This document shows, piece after piece, positions 1-13,300 of a stretch of 64,000 nucleotides of DNA (the first letter of the stretch is position 1; each line of letters opens with the position of its first letter). The DNA is taken from the NCBI GenBank assembly GCA_935421135.1, contig OW285195.1, positions 5,804,701 to 5,868,700 on the forward strand. Direction: 5' to 3'. A program made the translations under genes and the position numbers. The stretch is from Bugulina stolonifera. Taxonomy: Eukaryota; Bryozoa; Gymnolaemata; Cheilostomatida; Bugulidae. The notes beneath the pieces were generated by a model. The model made no database searches. It saw only the letters and a list, made by a program, of their open reading frames with translations, and was not told where the DNA came from.

Positions 1-338
1 CAGTGTTTTTGTAGAAATGGGCAGTATAGGTTGGTATGTTCTGACAGAGTTTTACAGTTCTCAAGTACACACACATAGTGGGTGAGTGACAATCATCAAC
101 ATTGTCATAGGGCGCCGTAAGCACTAATAGACATGTCTATGTAGAAGTGATCAATCAACATTTTGGCACTTCAATGATGAACGTTCTTTGTAATTCTATT
201 CAACTTAGCCTGTTATGGCAAAGACAACACTGTGGTAGAAGATCCCAGTAGTAAAAGAACTTGAAGGTCTAATGTAGACTAGTGGGCTAATACTTTTAAC
301 GATAGATCCAGTAGAGAAAATGTGTACAGTAATATAGA
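1..338. other. No recognised feature
   Basis: AT-rich DNA to the left of the last visible exon of gene 2. I see no coding exon, RNA gene or repeat boundary here. The gene 2 transcript probably continues across it to the left, because the last visible exon ends in an open splice phase. Confidence 0.5.
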
Positions 339-1049
339 TAGAGGTGGAACGAGGCCGCATTTTTGGATTCGAGACGAGATTCGAGACACAACTTCTAAAA
401 AATCCGAGACAAAACTGGGTTTTAGGATTCGAGGGAATTTTTCTAAAAAGTTTGCCAAATTCTGTATCTGCATGTTAGAACTCCAATAGTTTCAATTGCT
501 ACTCTGTAAACTCTGTATTTGATCATTATGCATTTCAATAAAAGGTGTGGAATATATTGCACATGTATTCCATGTACATTACATTGCATGCACATTGTAC
601 ATGGGTACTAAAATAATAAAATGTAATTTGACAAATTAGTATGGGGTTATGTTTCCTTTAATGAAATAATCTCACGAGTAGACAACTTTTGGTAAGGACA
701 TAACTTTGCATTGTGGGAATGTTGATTGACAGTCGTTAGTAATTATGTATGACTTGTAGTGATCGACTAGTAGCCCAGCATTAGCTGCAATCTATTACTA
801 GGAAATCAGTGCTGGGGATGTACATGTAGGTAGTGTTACTAAATAATTTGAACAATAATTTTCTATTTGATAGGTTTATTGTCGACTAGCAATTAGTTGT
901 ATTATAATTATAATAATTTAATATCAATAAAAATTATTAGCTGCTATTTGTTTTCCAGTCTCGAATACTAATTGCCATCTTGAGACAACTTTCGAGACAA
1001 GACAAGTCGATACGAGACTCGAAAAATCTCGAGTCTCGATCTAACTCTA
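339..1049. mobile_element. Possible non-autonomous DNA transposon (MITE)
   Basis: The two ends are imperfect inverted repeats: TAGAGGTGGAACGAG at the left and, read in reverse complement, TAGAGTTAGATCGAG at the right. Inside each end follow several copies of the motif CGAGAC / TTCGAGAC. No ORF of transposase type is visible. The flanks only loosely match (GTAATATAGA against GTAATAGA), so the target duplication is unproven. The structure would suit a short hAT-like element, but this is a guess from the ends. Confidence 0.35.
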
Positions 1050-1326
1050 GTAATAGAAGATGTTTGAAGTAGATGTAAATCATTTTGAGGTTAGTACCCT
1101 CTTAGTTTGGGTAGCCATGCACCTGAGCAAAAATAGAAAACATGGATTTTAGTTGAGTAAATTTTTCTAAAAATATTATGGAGGTCTATCCATACTCGGC
1201 TGGTTTTTCAGTCACTAGTAGGAGGTGATAAGAATGTCGTTATGTTCAACAAGGAATTGTTGCTAAAGGAGTTTGAAATAATTTAGAACAACCCTCACTG
1301 CATAATGGACCATAATGTGAACATAC

Positions 1327-4300
1327 CCGTAATATACTCAACAGATATGGTGTTGGATAACACTTCCTGTCCACGAATAATTACACTTGTCCAGCAACTG
1401 AACACAATCATTGAATCCGGTGGAAGTCTGCGCCATTTTGTATGTGACTTGACTTCCTCTCTCCTCTAGATAATAAATAAAATGATTCATCGGCATAGTC
1501 AACCCTCCACCGCATGAGTAAAATCTTAAATATTATGTTATCTTTTTATGCTTTTATCCCTGTTATTTGTTCCGTGTTAGCAGCGGTGGCCAAGTGGCTA
1601 GAATACTTGACTTTCATGCTGAAGATTCCAGGTTTGAATCCGACTCATCGTGGTGTTAGGAAGAGCATCCAGCCACAATTGCTTCTGTGACTCATATAAA
1701 AGTCCTTGGGACCATGCAAGCTAACATGGCTTCAAGGCAACTCCTCTACCCCTGCCAAACAAGGCCATGCCATCGAGGACTTTTTTCACAGGGAGTTAGC
1801 CAGCAGCGGTACCTGGCGGTGCGAGCTGCAGAGGGCTGATCATGGTCATGGTCAAGCCCGGTGAGTTCTATTTATTTCACGTGATCATCAAAGAGCTAAG
1901 GAGGTAATAGGCTACATGTAAGCAAGTTGCTTAACCTCTAGTTATTATAATGGTATTGACCATGTTGATGGTAAGACTGACATCTCAACTTCAAAATGGT
2001 AAAACACATATTATGCCAGGTTTTGTTTTACATAACTTCTGTCAGTTCTTTGAGCTGATTTATTAATTGCAGTGGTAGATAAACCAGCTTACCAGTTTTA
2101 CTATAAAAGTAGCGTTATCTGAGCTGTTCAAATATAGATAGTGAAATGCATGTACGTATGGGGATTCCAGGGTAAAGCTGACTGCTACTTCCCCATTTCT
2201 CAAGCCTACATACATCTCCTTTGGAGGTAATGGAGCTGAAAGATAGATGGGTGTTTAGAGACGAAATGGAATTTAAGTTTAGTCATCCAATAAAGAGTCA
2301 GTTCACTGATAGCATTAAATAACCAGTCTACTTATTTTGGTAGCATTGTGCATGTAGATCTACCGAGACTATCACAACTTCATCAGTATGCATCAATTGT
2401 CTCATGTTTTAAGTGCAGCAGTTACATGTATGTTGCATACATAGCTTATACACAAATGTTTACATGTTCACATGATTACAGCATCTTTCCGCAACCTTAC
2501 AATGCCAGCATGCTGTACTGAGCAGAGGTTCAAACTAAATTTTTATGAAGTATCATTTTTCAGCAATATAAATACAAAATGTGTAGATACACGTATGTGG
2601 TAGCGCATACTAAGCTGCAGTCATCATTGACACCCAGTGATGACTTTCACTTACTTCTAGCAGTTATACTTTCATAGTAATTATTATAAATAATTAGTAT
2701 TTAATATTTGTGATTTATTAAATGGAACAAACGGTTGCAGTTATATGCAGAGTGTAAAAACTGCCAAAATTGAGTATTTAATTTTCGGTTTGATCCGGCT
2801 TTCTTTTTGCTGAATTTAAAAAACAGAGTTAAACCGAGGAGTAGAAGACAACTTCGGCACCATGTAGATTTGCTGAAAATCAGCAAAAAATTTGAATCCA
2901 ACTGCAAATCAAAACTGCCCAGCACTAGTAAACACCTGTACATGTACAGAGGTGTGCGAAATAGTTGGGACGCTCTGATGCAGTAGCCAATTTCGAGTAC
3001 ACTTTTAGTTCTGCCACTATACCAGTTGTTATCTATCTAAAGGTATAAATATATATATCATTTGAATCCTCTCACTCTAAAGAACTCATTTATGTTTGTT
3101 TCAATTGCATTATTAGACCTCCAGTGAAGTTACAATGCATTATACACTTTGAGTCAAGTTCTGTATACGCGACCAAAAGTCGCCCCCTACGGGATTAATT
3201 TATGTCTTAGACTAATTTCTCTGCTAGTAATGGACTTCAAAAGAGTTTTAGACTTCACTCAGAGCATAAGGTACTCAAATTTTGCATAGCTTCTTGTCTA
3301 CTTATTTGCAAAATTTGCATAAATTTGTTGTAAGCAGTTAGGAAAACCACTGTTTCTCGTAACGGCCACGCTTCAAGACAAGGAGTTTTTATTCCAGCTC
3401 TAAGATCTTTGACAGTACCAATTTCCTTCAACCTTCTGATGAAGTTATACACAGTAGAATTTAGAATGCACCATTTAATAGAATTTTGTCCGATTGTCTT
3501 ATCAATATGCAAGAGTGGAGTGGTCAACTTCTTGTCCTGGAGTGTGGCCATTTCATGAAATAGCGATTCTTTTGACTGCAGCTTACAACCAATTTATAAA
3601 AATATTACAGGTAAATGAGCAAAGAATTATGCAACGATTGAAGACCTTATGCTCTGAGTGAAGTCTGAAAATCTTTTGAAACCCATTGCTAGCAGACAAA
3701 TCGGTCTAAGACATAAATCAATTCATTAGGGGGTGACTTTCGGTCGTGTATACAGAACTTGACTCAAAATGTATAATGCATTTTAACTTTACTGTAAGTG
3801 TGATAACACAATTGAAATAAGTATAAATGGGTTCCTTAGAGTGAGAGGATTCAAATGATATATATATTTATACCTTTAGATGGATAACAACTGGTATAGT
3901 GACAGAACTAAAAGTGTACTCGAAATTTGGCTACTGTATTACAGCGTCCCAACTATTTTGCACATCTCTGTATAATATGGGTGAATACAAATAATGATAA
4001 TCATTTTTGTCTATTAAGGCAAACTCAAGGCAGACACTAAAATATTACGTTTTATGTACATACATGTATCTATTATATATAATTTATGTTTTATGTAAAT
4101 GAAACCAGAGTTAGATCAACATCGACACAGTGTGAAAAAGTTTACAGTGTAATTGGCAACAACCTATACCCATGCGTGAAATTACTTACGTATAATAATA
4201 AATATATCACTTGAGACGATTTGTCTCTTATTTTCTGGACCTTGTGAGTAGACTGTCAAGTTCAACTTCAGTAAAATCCCGCTTGCAGTCAAACTCAGCT

Positions 4301-7300
4301 GTGGAGAGGAAAAAGCAAGATATATTCAGACTATCATTGCATAGAAGTGCAGTGTAGAAAAGTGGTTATTCCATCATACATATGCAAATGTCAATAGAGG
4401 ATCAAAATACAGATGGGAAGAATTTGTTGTAAAAATCAATTCAATGGGATAATTCAAAATAATCAGACATTTTACAGATGTAGGTTCATGTACATATATA
4501 TGTATGATGCTAACCTGGCATAGAGTAGAATTCCCAAACATTTTCTCCATTGTATAGGTACACTCTTGCTGTGGTGAATAGCTGAGACGAATGAGAGAAA
4601 AACTTTCACCTGTGACCTGCTGCTCTATGAGTAAAGTTGCATCAACTCCTATTCACTTTTAACTGAGTCATATAAAGTGACTTGAGGTAAAGCTGGTGCT
4701 GTTACATAACAAACATTACATCAATAATATTACAGTTAATAATACTAGAGAATAGGTTAATTTAAATATTTAGAGAAGTGTGTAATTATATCGTAAAACA
4801 ACATTAGACATACTGCAAATCTGCTAGTTTTATCTTCATGATAAGTTAAAAGTTGATTGTTGCTACTTAATGGCTTTTATAAAATTCAAGGTTAACGCTG
4901 TTTAACTTCAACTCATGGGAGCAAAGTTTGGCAGCATATACTGTAGTTCTTTTTAACTTTGGCCAGATGCACAACTTTCCTAGATTTGTCAAACTCACAC
5001 GCATGCAATGCATGAATTATCTTTTCAAAACAATCAAGTTTTCTCTCAGAGAAACTGTGACATCTTCAAATTTTGTTAAAGGGGTTAGTTGAACAAAAAT
5101 ATTAATATACATGTAGATGAACTATTCAAATAATAATAATATTCATGGCGCCAAACACAATTCTTCAACGTGGTTGCCCAATAGCAGAGCTAGTCGAGGG
5201 GCCACCACGGCTCCTAGAGCTGGATATCAATATAGTTCGATATGGCACAGAGGGAAAACCTTCTTCGGGACGAAAACCTCCAGGTCATTGGCGGGACTCA
5301 AACCCACGTCATTGCAGATAACTTGTGCCTTCGCTGCAAGACTAGAGTGACTAGCGCTAGACCACTCAGCCACCAACACCTATATAATATGCATTATATC
5401 TATGTTTGGCCTTTTGTTCAGTTAGTGCGATATGTTGATAACTGTGCCAGCAATGATAAAAAATTATTTGAAACAATTTGCAAAAACAGCCACTGCATGC
5501 ATCATCACCTGTAACATACTCAGCAGAAATAGTGCTTGATAAGACCTCCTTTCTGTCAAATATTACACTTGTCCAGCAACTGAACACAATCTTTAAACCA
5601 TGTCGAAGCTTGTGCCACTTTATGTGGGATGTGACTTCTTCTTCCCTCTAGATCATAAATAAAAGGACACATCAACATAGTCGAACCTACACCATATGAG
5701 TAAAATCTTAAATACACTTTCATAAAGCAGTTGTGGCAACTCAACATTGATGCTATATTGTGTGGTAGAGTTAAAATAGTCAATGAAGAAGTTTTGAAAA
5801 CTGAAATAAAAATAGGTGGAGATAACTCCTAATGCTGACAACATCATGGGTATTTTAGACGTCTTTGGGTTACTTTTTTACAGTTTGGCATCTTTTGTAT
5901 CAGCTGTTAATGAAAAAGTTTAAATATATGTTTATGGAGGCATCAAGTAATACTGTGGTGTTTTGACATGCCCAACATGATCAGTCTGCCATTTGTTTAG
6001 CCACACACAATGACAATTCAATACTAGCTTACCTGTATTTGCATACACCCCTTTGTATTGATACACATGCTTGCAATTATGCCTGTCTAAACTTGCCTAC
6101 TACTTTTTACTAAGCATTGCTAAGCCAATAGACAATTGGTGTTATTATGCTAAGTACTTTCTATGTTTTGTGCCTATTATAGATATAGCCTACATGTCAG
6201 AATATGCGAGTTTTTATATATAATGCCTTTCTCATAATAATAAGCATCTTTGATAATAGCCGACCCTTTTTATGTCGAACCTTGGCCTTCTGCCTCAATT
6301 TTATTGTGCAATTCCCAGGCCGACACTATATCGTTCCTCTCGATATCCTGTCTCCAGAACTGCTACCGGAACTGGCTTTAGTATAAAAGCCTTAGCAATT
6401 CTGCTGTACTAATCAGTTGATGGCTGGACTCCAATAAAATCACACCCCCAACTCAAACCTTAAAGAGTCTTCTCTCTGGGAGAGGTAGTTCCAGCCTTGG
6501 TCCCTTTGAACCATTTGCCCAAACTCATCCTCGGGCTCGGCTGAACATGCTCTTTCACCTACTCTTTCATTAGCACTAGCATTGGGTTGATGGCCTTTGT
6601 ACGTGCATAACCTACTACACACTGTTCACTTTTTATGTAATGCTGAAAGCATACTTGTAGCTTAGTCTATCACTCCTAAGCGCTTCCTACACTCGAGCCC
6701 TCAGCACCCATCTGTACTCATCGGCAGAAAGATTACAGTACTTTTACTAATATATATAGTTTGGTGAAAAAGTCTGAAATTTCCAGTACAGTCCAGCTTT
6801 ACTGTAAGACTAACCCTGTCAATTAAAAAATCCTGTCCATACTTCAAGACTTTTTTTCACAGAACTGCTATCATATGAAAGTAAATAAAGCACCTTACCA
6901 GTTTGACTATAGAAGTAGGGTCATCTGAGCTGTTCAAATATAGATAGTGAAATGCATGTACAGAGGGGGATTCAAGAATTAGGCTGACTGCTACTTCCCC
7001 ATTTCTCAAGTCTATAAGCATCTCTTTTGGAGGTAATGGAGCTGAAATAAACGTGAGCATTTAAGGTTTGTAGAAAAATCACTGCCCTAATTGATTATTG
7101 CTCAGTATGACTGTCACTGCAATTACCAGAAATGATGCTGTGTTATTCATAAAATGCTTTTAAGCCATAGCAGGAAATAACTAACCATGTAATTGGTATT
7201 TAGAAAACATTATCTTTTATATTCAAGTCTAAAACAATTCAAACTATTAATACCAAACTGCAGCTGATTCAAATAAGAAATGTATGAATGATTATTATCA

Positions 7301-10300
7301 AAAATATAAATTTTATGTGAGCTTTAAATATTGCTCCAAGTTCAAACATTGAGCGAGTTATTATCTAGAGCATTTATGAGGAAATAGATTCATACATTAT
7401 GAAGGTGCTGGTTAAGTATCTTAACAATTCAGATAATAGAAACAGGTTGAATCAGAATTTACAATATATGAACCAATCAACCATTTGTAGATAATCTATT
7501 GAAAAGCTTAAACAACTGCATGTACATGGTAGTTAAGAAATGGCACAAATAAGTACATCTTCATTTTAGCAGAAAATTTTGAACTAAAGCAACGATTCCG
7601 ATGGTTAGGAGTTACTAGTGAATAACCCCAACAGGGATTGTGGAGGAAAGTTTTGCAATCTTTCAAAGAAGTAGATAAGAAAATTTCACAATAGACCGAT
7701 CAAATGTGTAGGAATAGAAGTGAAAATTGATTGGTCTATTAAGGTAGACTTCAGGGGTAAACTAAAGCACATTTTACATTCGTATTTAAATAAAACACAA
7801 TCAAATCAACATCAAAACAGTGTAAATAATTTAACTGGTCAGAAATCATGTGTGACATAACTTACGTATAATAATGGCTATATTGCTAGAGGATATCTTT
7901 CTTTCATATCTCTCACCATGCGAGTAGACTGTTAAGTTGAACTTGGATAAGGATCCGCTCGCTGGCAAGCCCAGCAGCTGTGGTGAGAAACAAACAAAAT
8001 TCATAATATAGGCCTAGTAATTATTAAAGGGTTATAGTGTAAAAAATTGAGGCTTTTTTCATACGTTTATTTAATATAATTTAGCCAGAGACGTCAGACT
8101 TGAGTTAAAGACTCTCACTCCAGTTAGTTGTTCAAGCAACAGTTTATGACTTATTAGAAGGACTCGTGACTTGAACATATAACCATCAAAGACTTTGTAA
8201 TTTGAATTGTAATTTAATTATGGTTATGATCAAAAACTCTTAACTCAAACGTCATTATGTTGAAACATTCAATAACTCGAGTTTTTATTGGGCAGCTGTA
8301 AATTGCAATGAATGGAAAAAACTACGATTAAAACCACAATTGTTACCACAATTATAACACATTTTACACTAAAACAGTAACATTTTGTTTTGAAATTTGA
8401 ACTTCTAGCCCCATTTCTTAACAATATTTCACCATAAGCTAAATAATAGCCCAAAAACTCTATAAAAAAACTCGATTTAAACAAGAAAAGAGTTGAATTG
8501 AAACTTGCTTGTAGCTAACTTAGATAACTTGATAAAAACTTGAGTTTCTAGGGACATGTAAATATTTAACTTGTAACTTGAAAGTTTTGATCTGTTACTA
8601 AAGGAAATGACTTGTAACTTGAAGAGTCGCAACTAAGAGTTGGCCATAGAAACTTGATTTTCCAAAATAAAACTTACACACATCTCTGAATTTATCTGCA
8701 GTGCATGTCTTACAGGTGAAACACAAGATAACTCAAGATCAAACAGTCAAGATGTCAATCGTATTAGCATCAGAACACAATTAGCAGTGTTTTTGTTGTA
8801 AAGAGGCTCTTCAGTTGAATAATTCAAAATAATATGATATTCTATTGACCTTGGTATTTTTCTAACCTGGCATAGAGTAGAACTCTCAGTGAAGTTGTTC
8901 AGTGTATAGGTACACTCTTGCTGTGGTGAATAACTGAGACGAATGAGAGAAAAACTTCCACCTTCGACCTGCTTCTCTATGAGCAAAGTTGCATCAACTC
9001 CGTATTCACTTTTAACTGACTCATATAAAGTAACTTGAGGTAACGTTGGTGCTGTTATATTAAAAACATTATCAACATTATCACAGTTAACCTACTACTT
9101 TAGAGAATTGTGTACTTGGTGTCATAAAACATAAATCTTCTTTTTATCTTCCGTAGGTAGCTTTTCGGCACACTACTTGATTATCACTACTATTATGAAT
9201 TTTTTTGATAAGGTTATAATAGAAGCTAAGGTTGACAATATTTAACTTCAGCCAACACCGCAATAAAGACTTCAACAAGCCAGTTATTGACACTTTGAGC
9301 TTCAACTAGATGCATAAGTTGTCCAAATTTATCAAAACTACACAGGTGCAGTGCATGGATTTTATTTTTAAAACAATTCAAGTTTTATTCCTGGGGAAAG
9401 TTGCAGCATCTCAACTTGCTCATTAGGTATTCCCAAAGTGTGACAGATTAGCACAGGAGTTTATAATAAAAGGGGGCCAAAAGCAGAGTTAGTCGTAGAA
9501 TACTAGCAGATGGCAGTAGAGAACTAGAATAGAAAATTCATACATTGGCAAACACATATACTGCCGTAATTTATTATTACTAGATTTTGTATTCATTAAA
9601 CATATCTAAAAAATATAGGACAACATCTGGACAACTGAGCATATTCTCCTAAAATATAAAACTGTGCAAATCTCAGTTAGTTTAAATATATGAAGGTCAT
9701 TGAAAAACAACTAAAAGGCATTCAACTTCTCCACATTATTCTATATCCCTTTGTTAACGAGGATTTTATCATCAATAAATAATACTTTACTTTGTTCTGC
9801 ATTATACAATTACCAGTAGCAGAATGCCTGAGAATGGTACGAGTCTATGTGATCAGTTTAAACCAAGTGATATGTCAGAGAAATTAGCCAAAAAGAATCT
9901 ACATGTAATAGTGTAGTTTTTTGGAACACTCACCAATAACAAAGGAGGATCGCAAAGGCTGAGAATACTTTGTTATATCTTGCTCAGATGTTGCACGCAA
10001 GGTGCACTCTATGGCTGATCCATTCGAAAACACTTTTTGCAGGTTGCCTCTGAGTGGCCAACTGGTTTCAACTATTCTATGGTTTACTGCAAGAACATTA
10101 TTTACACATTAGCATCATGAAAGTCGTACATGTATGTATGTATGACTACATGAGTGTATGGCGTACTTATATGAATTATTATTATTATAAATGATAGTAA
10201 AATTCCACACGCAGGCAAGCAATGTCTGTATATTTTTTTAGATTGCTGCAGTGTTTGAAACCCATGTATTCTTACAGATTAGTTTTGTATAGCTAATACA

Positions 10301-13300
10301 CTTAATGGGGCAAAATATTACCTAAATTAGAATTTTTGTAAATTGTTTTAGATACTGTTCGTCCTCCCTCTACAATCGAAAGATTGTAGTAACGATAGCA
10401 GCTTATGAGTAAGTAGTCATAAAAAGCAGCCGTCCCATTCTCACTTTGATTTCTTGGCGCCAAAAACATGAAATGTGCAGAGTCCCCTTCTACTGACATC
10501 TCAAAGTAACTGGGAGGAAGAGGAACTGCAAGTACAATGTATAAAGTGATGGTTTGACCTTCATACAATTGACCATAAAATTTGTGAAGGGGTAGTGAGT
10601 ACTGATAATGCAACAAGTCAGCCCACGTAGAAGGAAATATGAATCCTAGCTAACTCATGTAGGTTCCTGTAGATTTAATGTTGCAGTCTCATGTTGTTCA
10701 AATGAGTATCACAGACAGGTTCCAACGATGCAATGTGCATGTATATTACAGCACTGTCATCTTCAGAACCTGAAGCATTTTATAAAGTTAAAGTTTAAAG
10801 CATTTGCCAGTTAGGTGGCTATTTTAAGTTGATATCTATTATGTTCTTTGGGCGTTAAGTTACCTACATGTGTCAGAGCTACTATCTCATTACAGCTCAT
10901 GCTCAATTCTCACTATTTTTATAATATAACATACCCCCTTCTTTTATGGACAACCTTTTTTGTGTTATTATAATTACTGTAGTCAGACACTGAGTACGTG
11001 ATATTGAAGCTGACCCACTCCTCTAATTTGTAAGGCTGTCATTGGCTGTTGAATTTAGTGTCAACTGAATGTATATATAATGAGAGAAATTGCCTTAAAC
11101 CACTACTGTTGTACCATTCAATATTTGCAAACAATAATGTAAAGTATTTCAGTAAGATTGGTGCGTTGTTTGTATTTGAAAACTCAACTACTGTGTGGGA
11201 TTATAGTCTAGAGGTCAATGTATATGATGAAGCCGCCTATTGGGTACAGGGATAAGCGCTAGCGAATAGGATCTACATACGAGACTGAGGTAGAGAACAC
11301 GGGGGGGGGGGGGGGGGGGGGGAGAGAGCGCGAACACTTCTATTCATACTACTGGTAAGTCTAGACGTGTTGTCAAAGCCTATCTTTATTATATTATATC
11401 TTGACTTGACATACTGTCAACCAAACCCCAGTTTAATACTGGCAGTTCTCACATACAATCAGCCTATGTCGGAAGCACTCATAGTAACATATGACAGTGT
11501 AATATTATTATAATTACCAAATAGTACTACTTACTCATCATCACTTACCAGAGTTATAGATCACGACATCTTCACCAACTCTCAGTGGTCCCTGTGGTGA
11601 CCCTTGCCTTACTGTTATTTGTGCAGTAATTATGTACTGTAACCCAATGATTGGAATATTATATGCTCCCTAAAACAGAGAAGCATCGTCCACTAGCTAT
11701 GTACATGTAATAATAATACACAATTATAGGCCTTCATTATAATAACCATCATTAGTTCGTTCTAGTCCACTTTTGGCAGCAACTACTTCAACAACCCTTC
11801 ACCACTCACAAGTAATCAAATCTAAGAAGGTGCCATACTATGCAATGCTTATTTATCTAATCCCCTGTAAAAGAGAAAAGTTAGCCTACAGCTACACACC
11901 AAATTCATAGGCAGAGTTTATAAGCAGCGTAGCCACGGGATGAAATGTGCTCTACCATGTACAGCATGGGCAACATTCTTGTTTACTATTGAAGTAATAT
12001 GAAACATCCCAATAAAATTTTTAATTTTTCAGAATACTCAGCCATCTTGTTAAATGAATTTAGCAAAGAAGTACATAACATATTTAATTTAATTTTAATA
12101 TAGTCAATTGTTTGCAGCCAGAGAAATACATTTGTAGATATACATGATTGTACAAGTCTAAGAGTACACTTGTTTATGTGGATCCATCGCATTTTGAAAT
12201 TGATTGCAGTGTAATTTTTGAAAAGTATATTTAGCTGCTGTTGCATTTTTCAGCAATGCAAAGATTAGATACAAGTCATGTATTTTCCTAGCTGGATTGC
12301 AAAATGCTGCTCTGTGTAGGTGTGTGTAGTGGGTGCTTGTGCATAGATGCATGCCGCTCCTATAAATGATTACCTAGAATATCAATTTTGAAAAGTGTAG
12401 TGGCTACCGGAAAGGGGCGTTAAGACAACGTCACGAATAGTCCGAGATTGAGATCATCTCGGGAGAAAACAGAACATATCTTGGAACCAACAAGAGAGGA
12501 CGTACTTTGAGACGCGACTGCAACACAGAGTTATTACTAGTAAGTACAAACTTCACATGGTGTCAGAAGTTACAGATAGTTCCCACATAACGATTATCAG
12601 GTTTAGTTGAACCTGATTAAGGTGGTGGAGAGTCAAGTTTGGTTGAACTTGATTGATACAGATATCTAATTAATGACTAAAATAGTGATTTGATTTGTCT
12701 GACCTGATTAACTACGAATAACTAAGATTAATTAATTACTTCATAAATAATACAGTAACAACGTTTCAGGACTCGGACATACATGTATAATCTTTAGTTT
12801 AGTTGAACTTATCATTATTAACAAGTGAAGTGGAGTTTAGTTAAACTCCCACTAATAAGCGTATCTGATCTGATTTATAATTATCAATGATTTGATTTGG
12901 TGGAATCAAAAATACGAGTATACGCCGAGTTTAGTTGAACTCTCTGGTTGCTGCAAATACGAACGATTACCTTCAATGCCTGTGCAACAATATTAGTAGT
13001 AGAATGGCGGAAGGTGGTAAAGAGGAAAGGTTTGTGCAACGAATAAATTTTTCTGGAGGTAATTTAGCTGCAAGCTGGAATACCTTTAAATCACAACTTA
13101 ACATTTACAAGATAGCAAAAAAATATGATAAAATGTCAGAGGACGTGAAGATTGCTAATACATTACTACTGATGGGACCTGAAAGTGTGCCGATATATGA
13201 GCAGTTTCAATTTGATGAAACAGATGATGATAAGAAGAAGACCCTGGTGAATGTTCTCAAATCTTTCGGGAAATATTTTGAGCCAGTCAAGAATGTCATA

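Larger units (their letters stand above)
1327..9051 (-). repeat. Intragenic duplication of a four-exon domain block
   Basis: Exons at 8867-9051, 7866-7977, 6899-7041 and 5509-5647 recur in the same order at 4515-4698, 4190-4298, 2093-2235 and 1327-1465. The copies keep the same phases and the same or nearly the same lengths (143/143 and 139/139; 112/109 and 185/184). Intron sequence is also shared, for example around 5015-5060 and 9345-9400, so a genomic segment was duplicated rather than single exons. The block encodes two beta-sandwich-like domains. Tc1 and SINE insertions sit in only one of the two copies. Confidence 0.8.

Noticed and set aside
2701..2943. Short minus-strand ORF of 80 residues, and similar isolated ORFs of 60-90 residues
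   Set aside because: No domain, no homologous exon in the paralogue and no splice support; chance frames in AT-rich DNA.
12935..13003. Gag start at the TTG at 12935
   Set aside because: Not a plausible eukaryotic start. The first in-frame ATG at 13004 fits, and 12927-12942 forms one of the leader hairpins.
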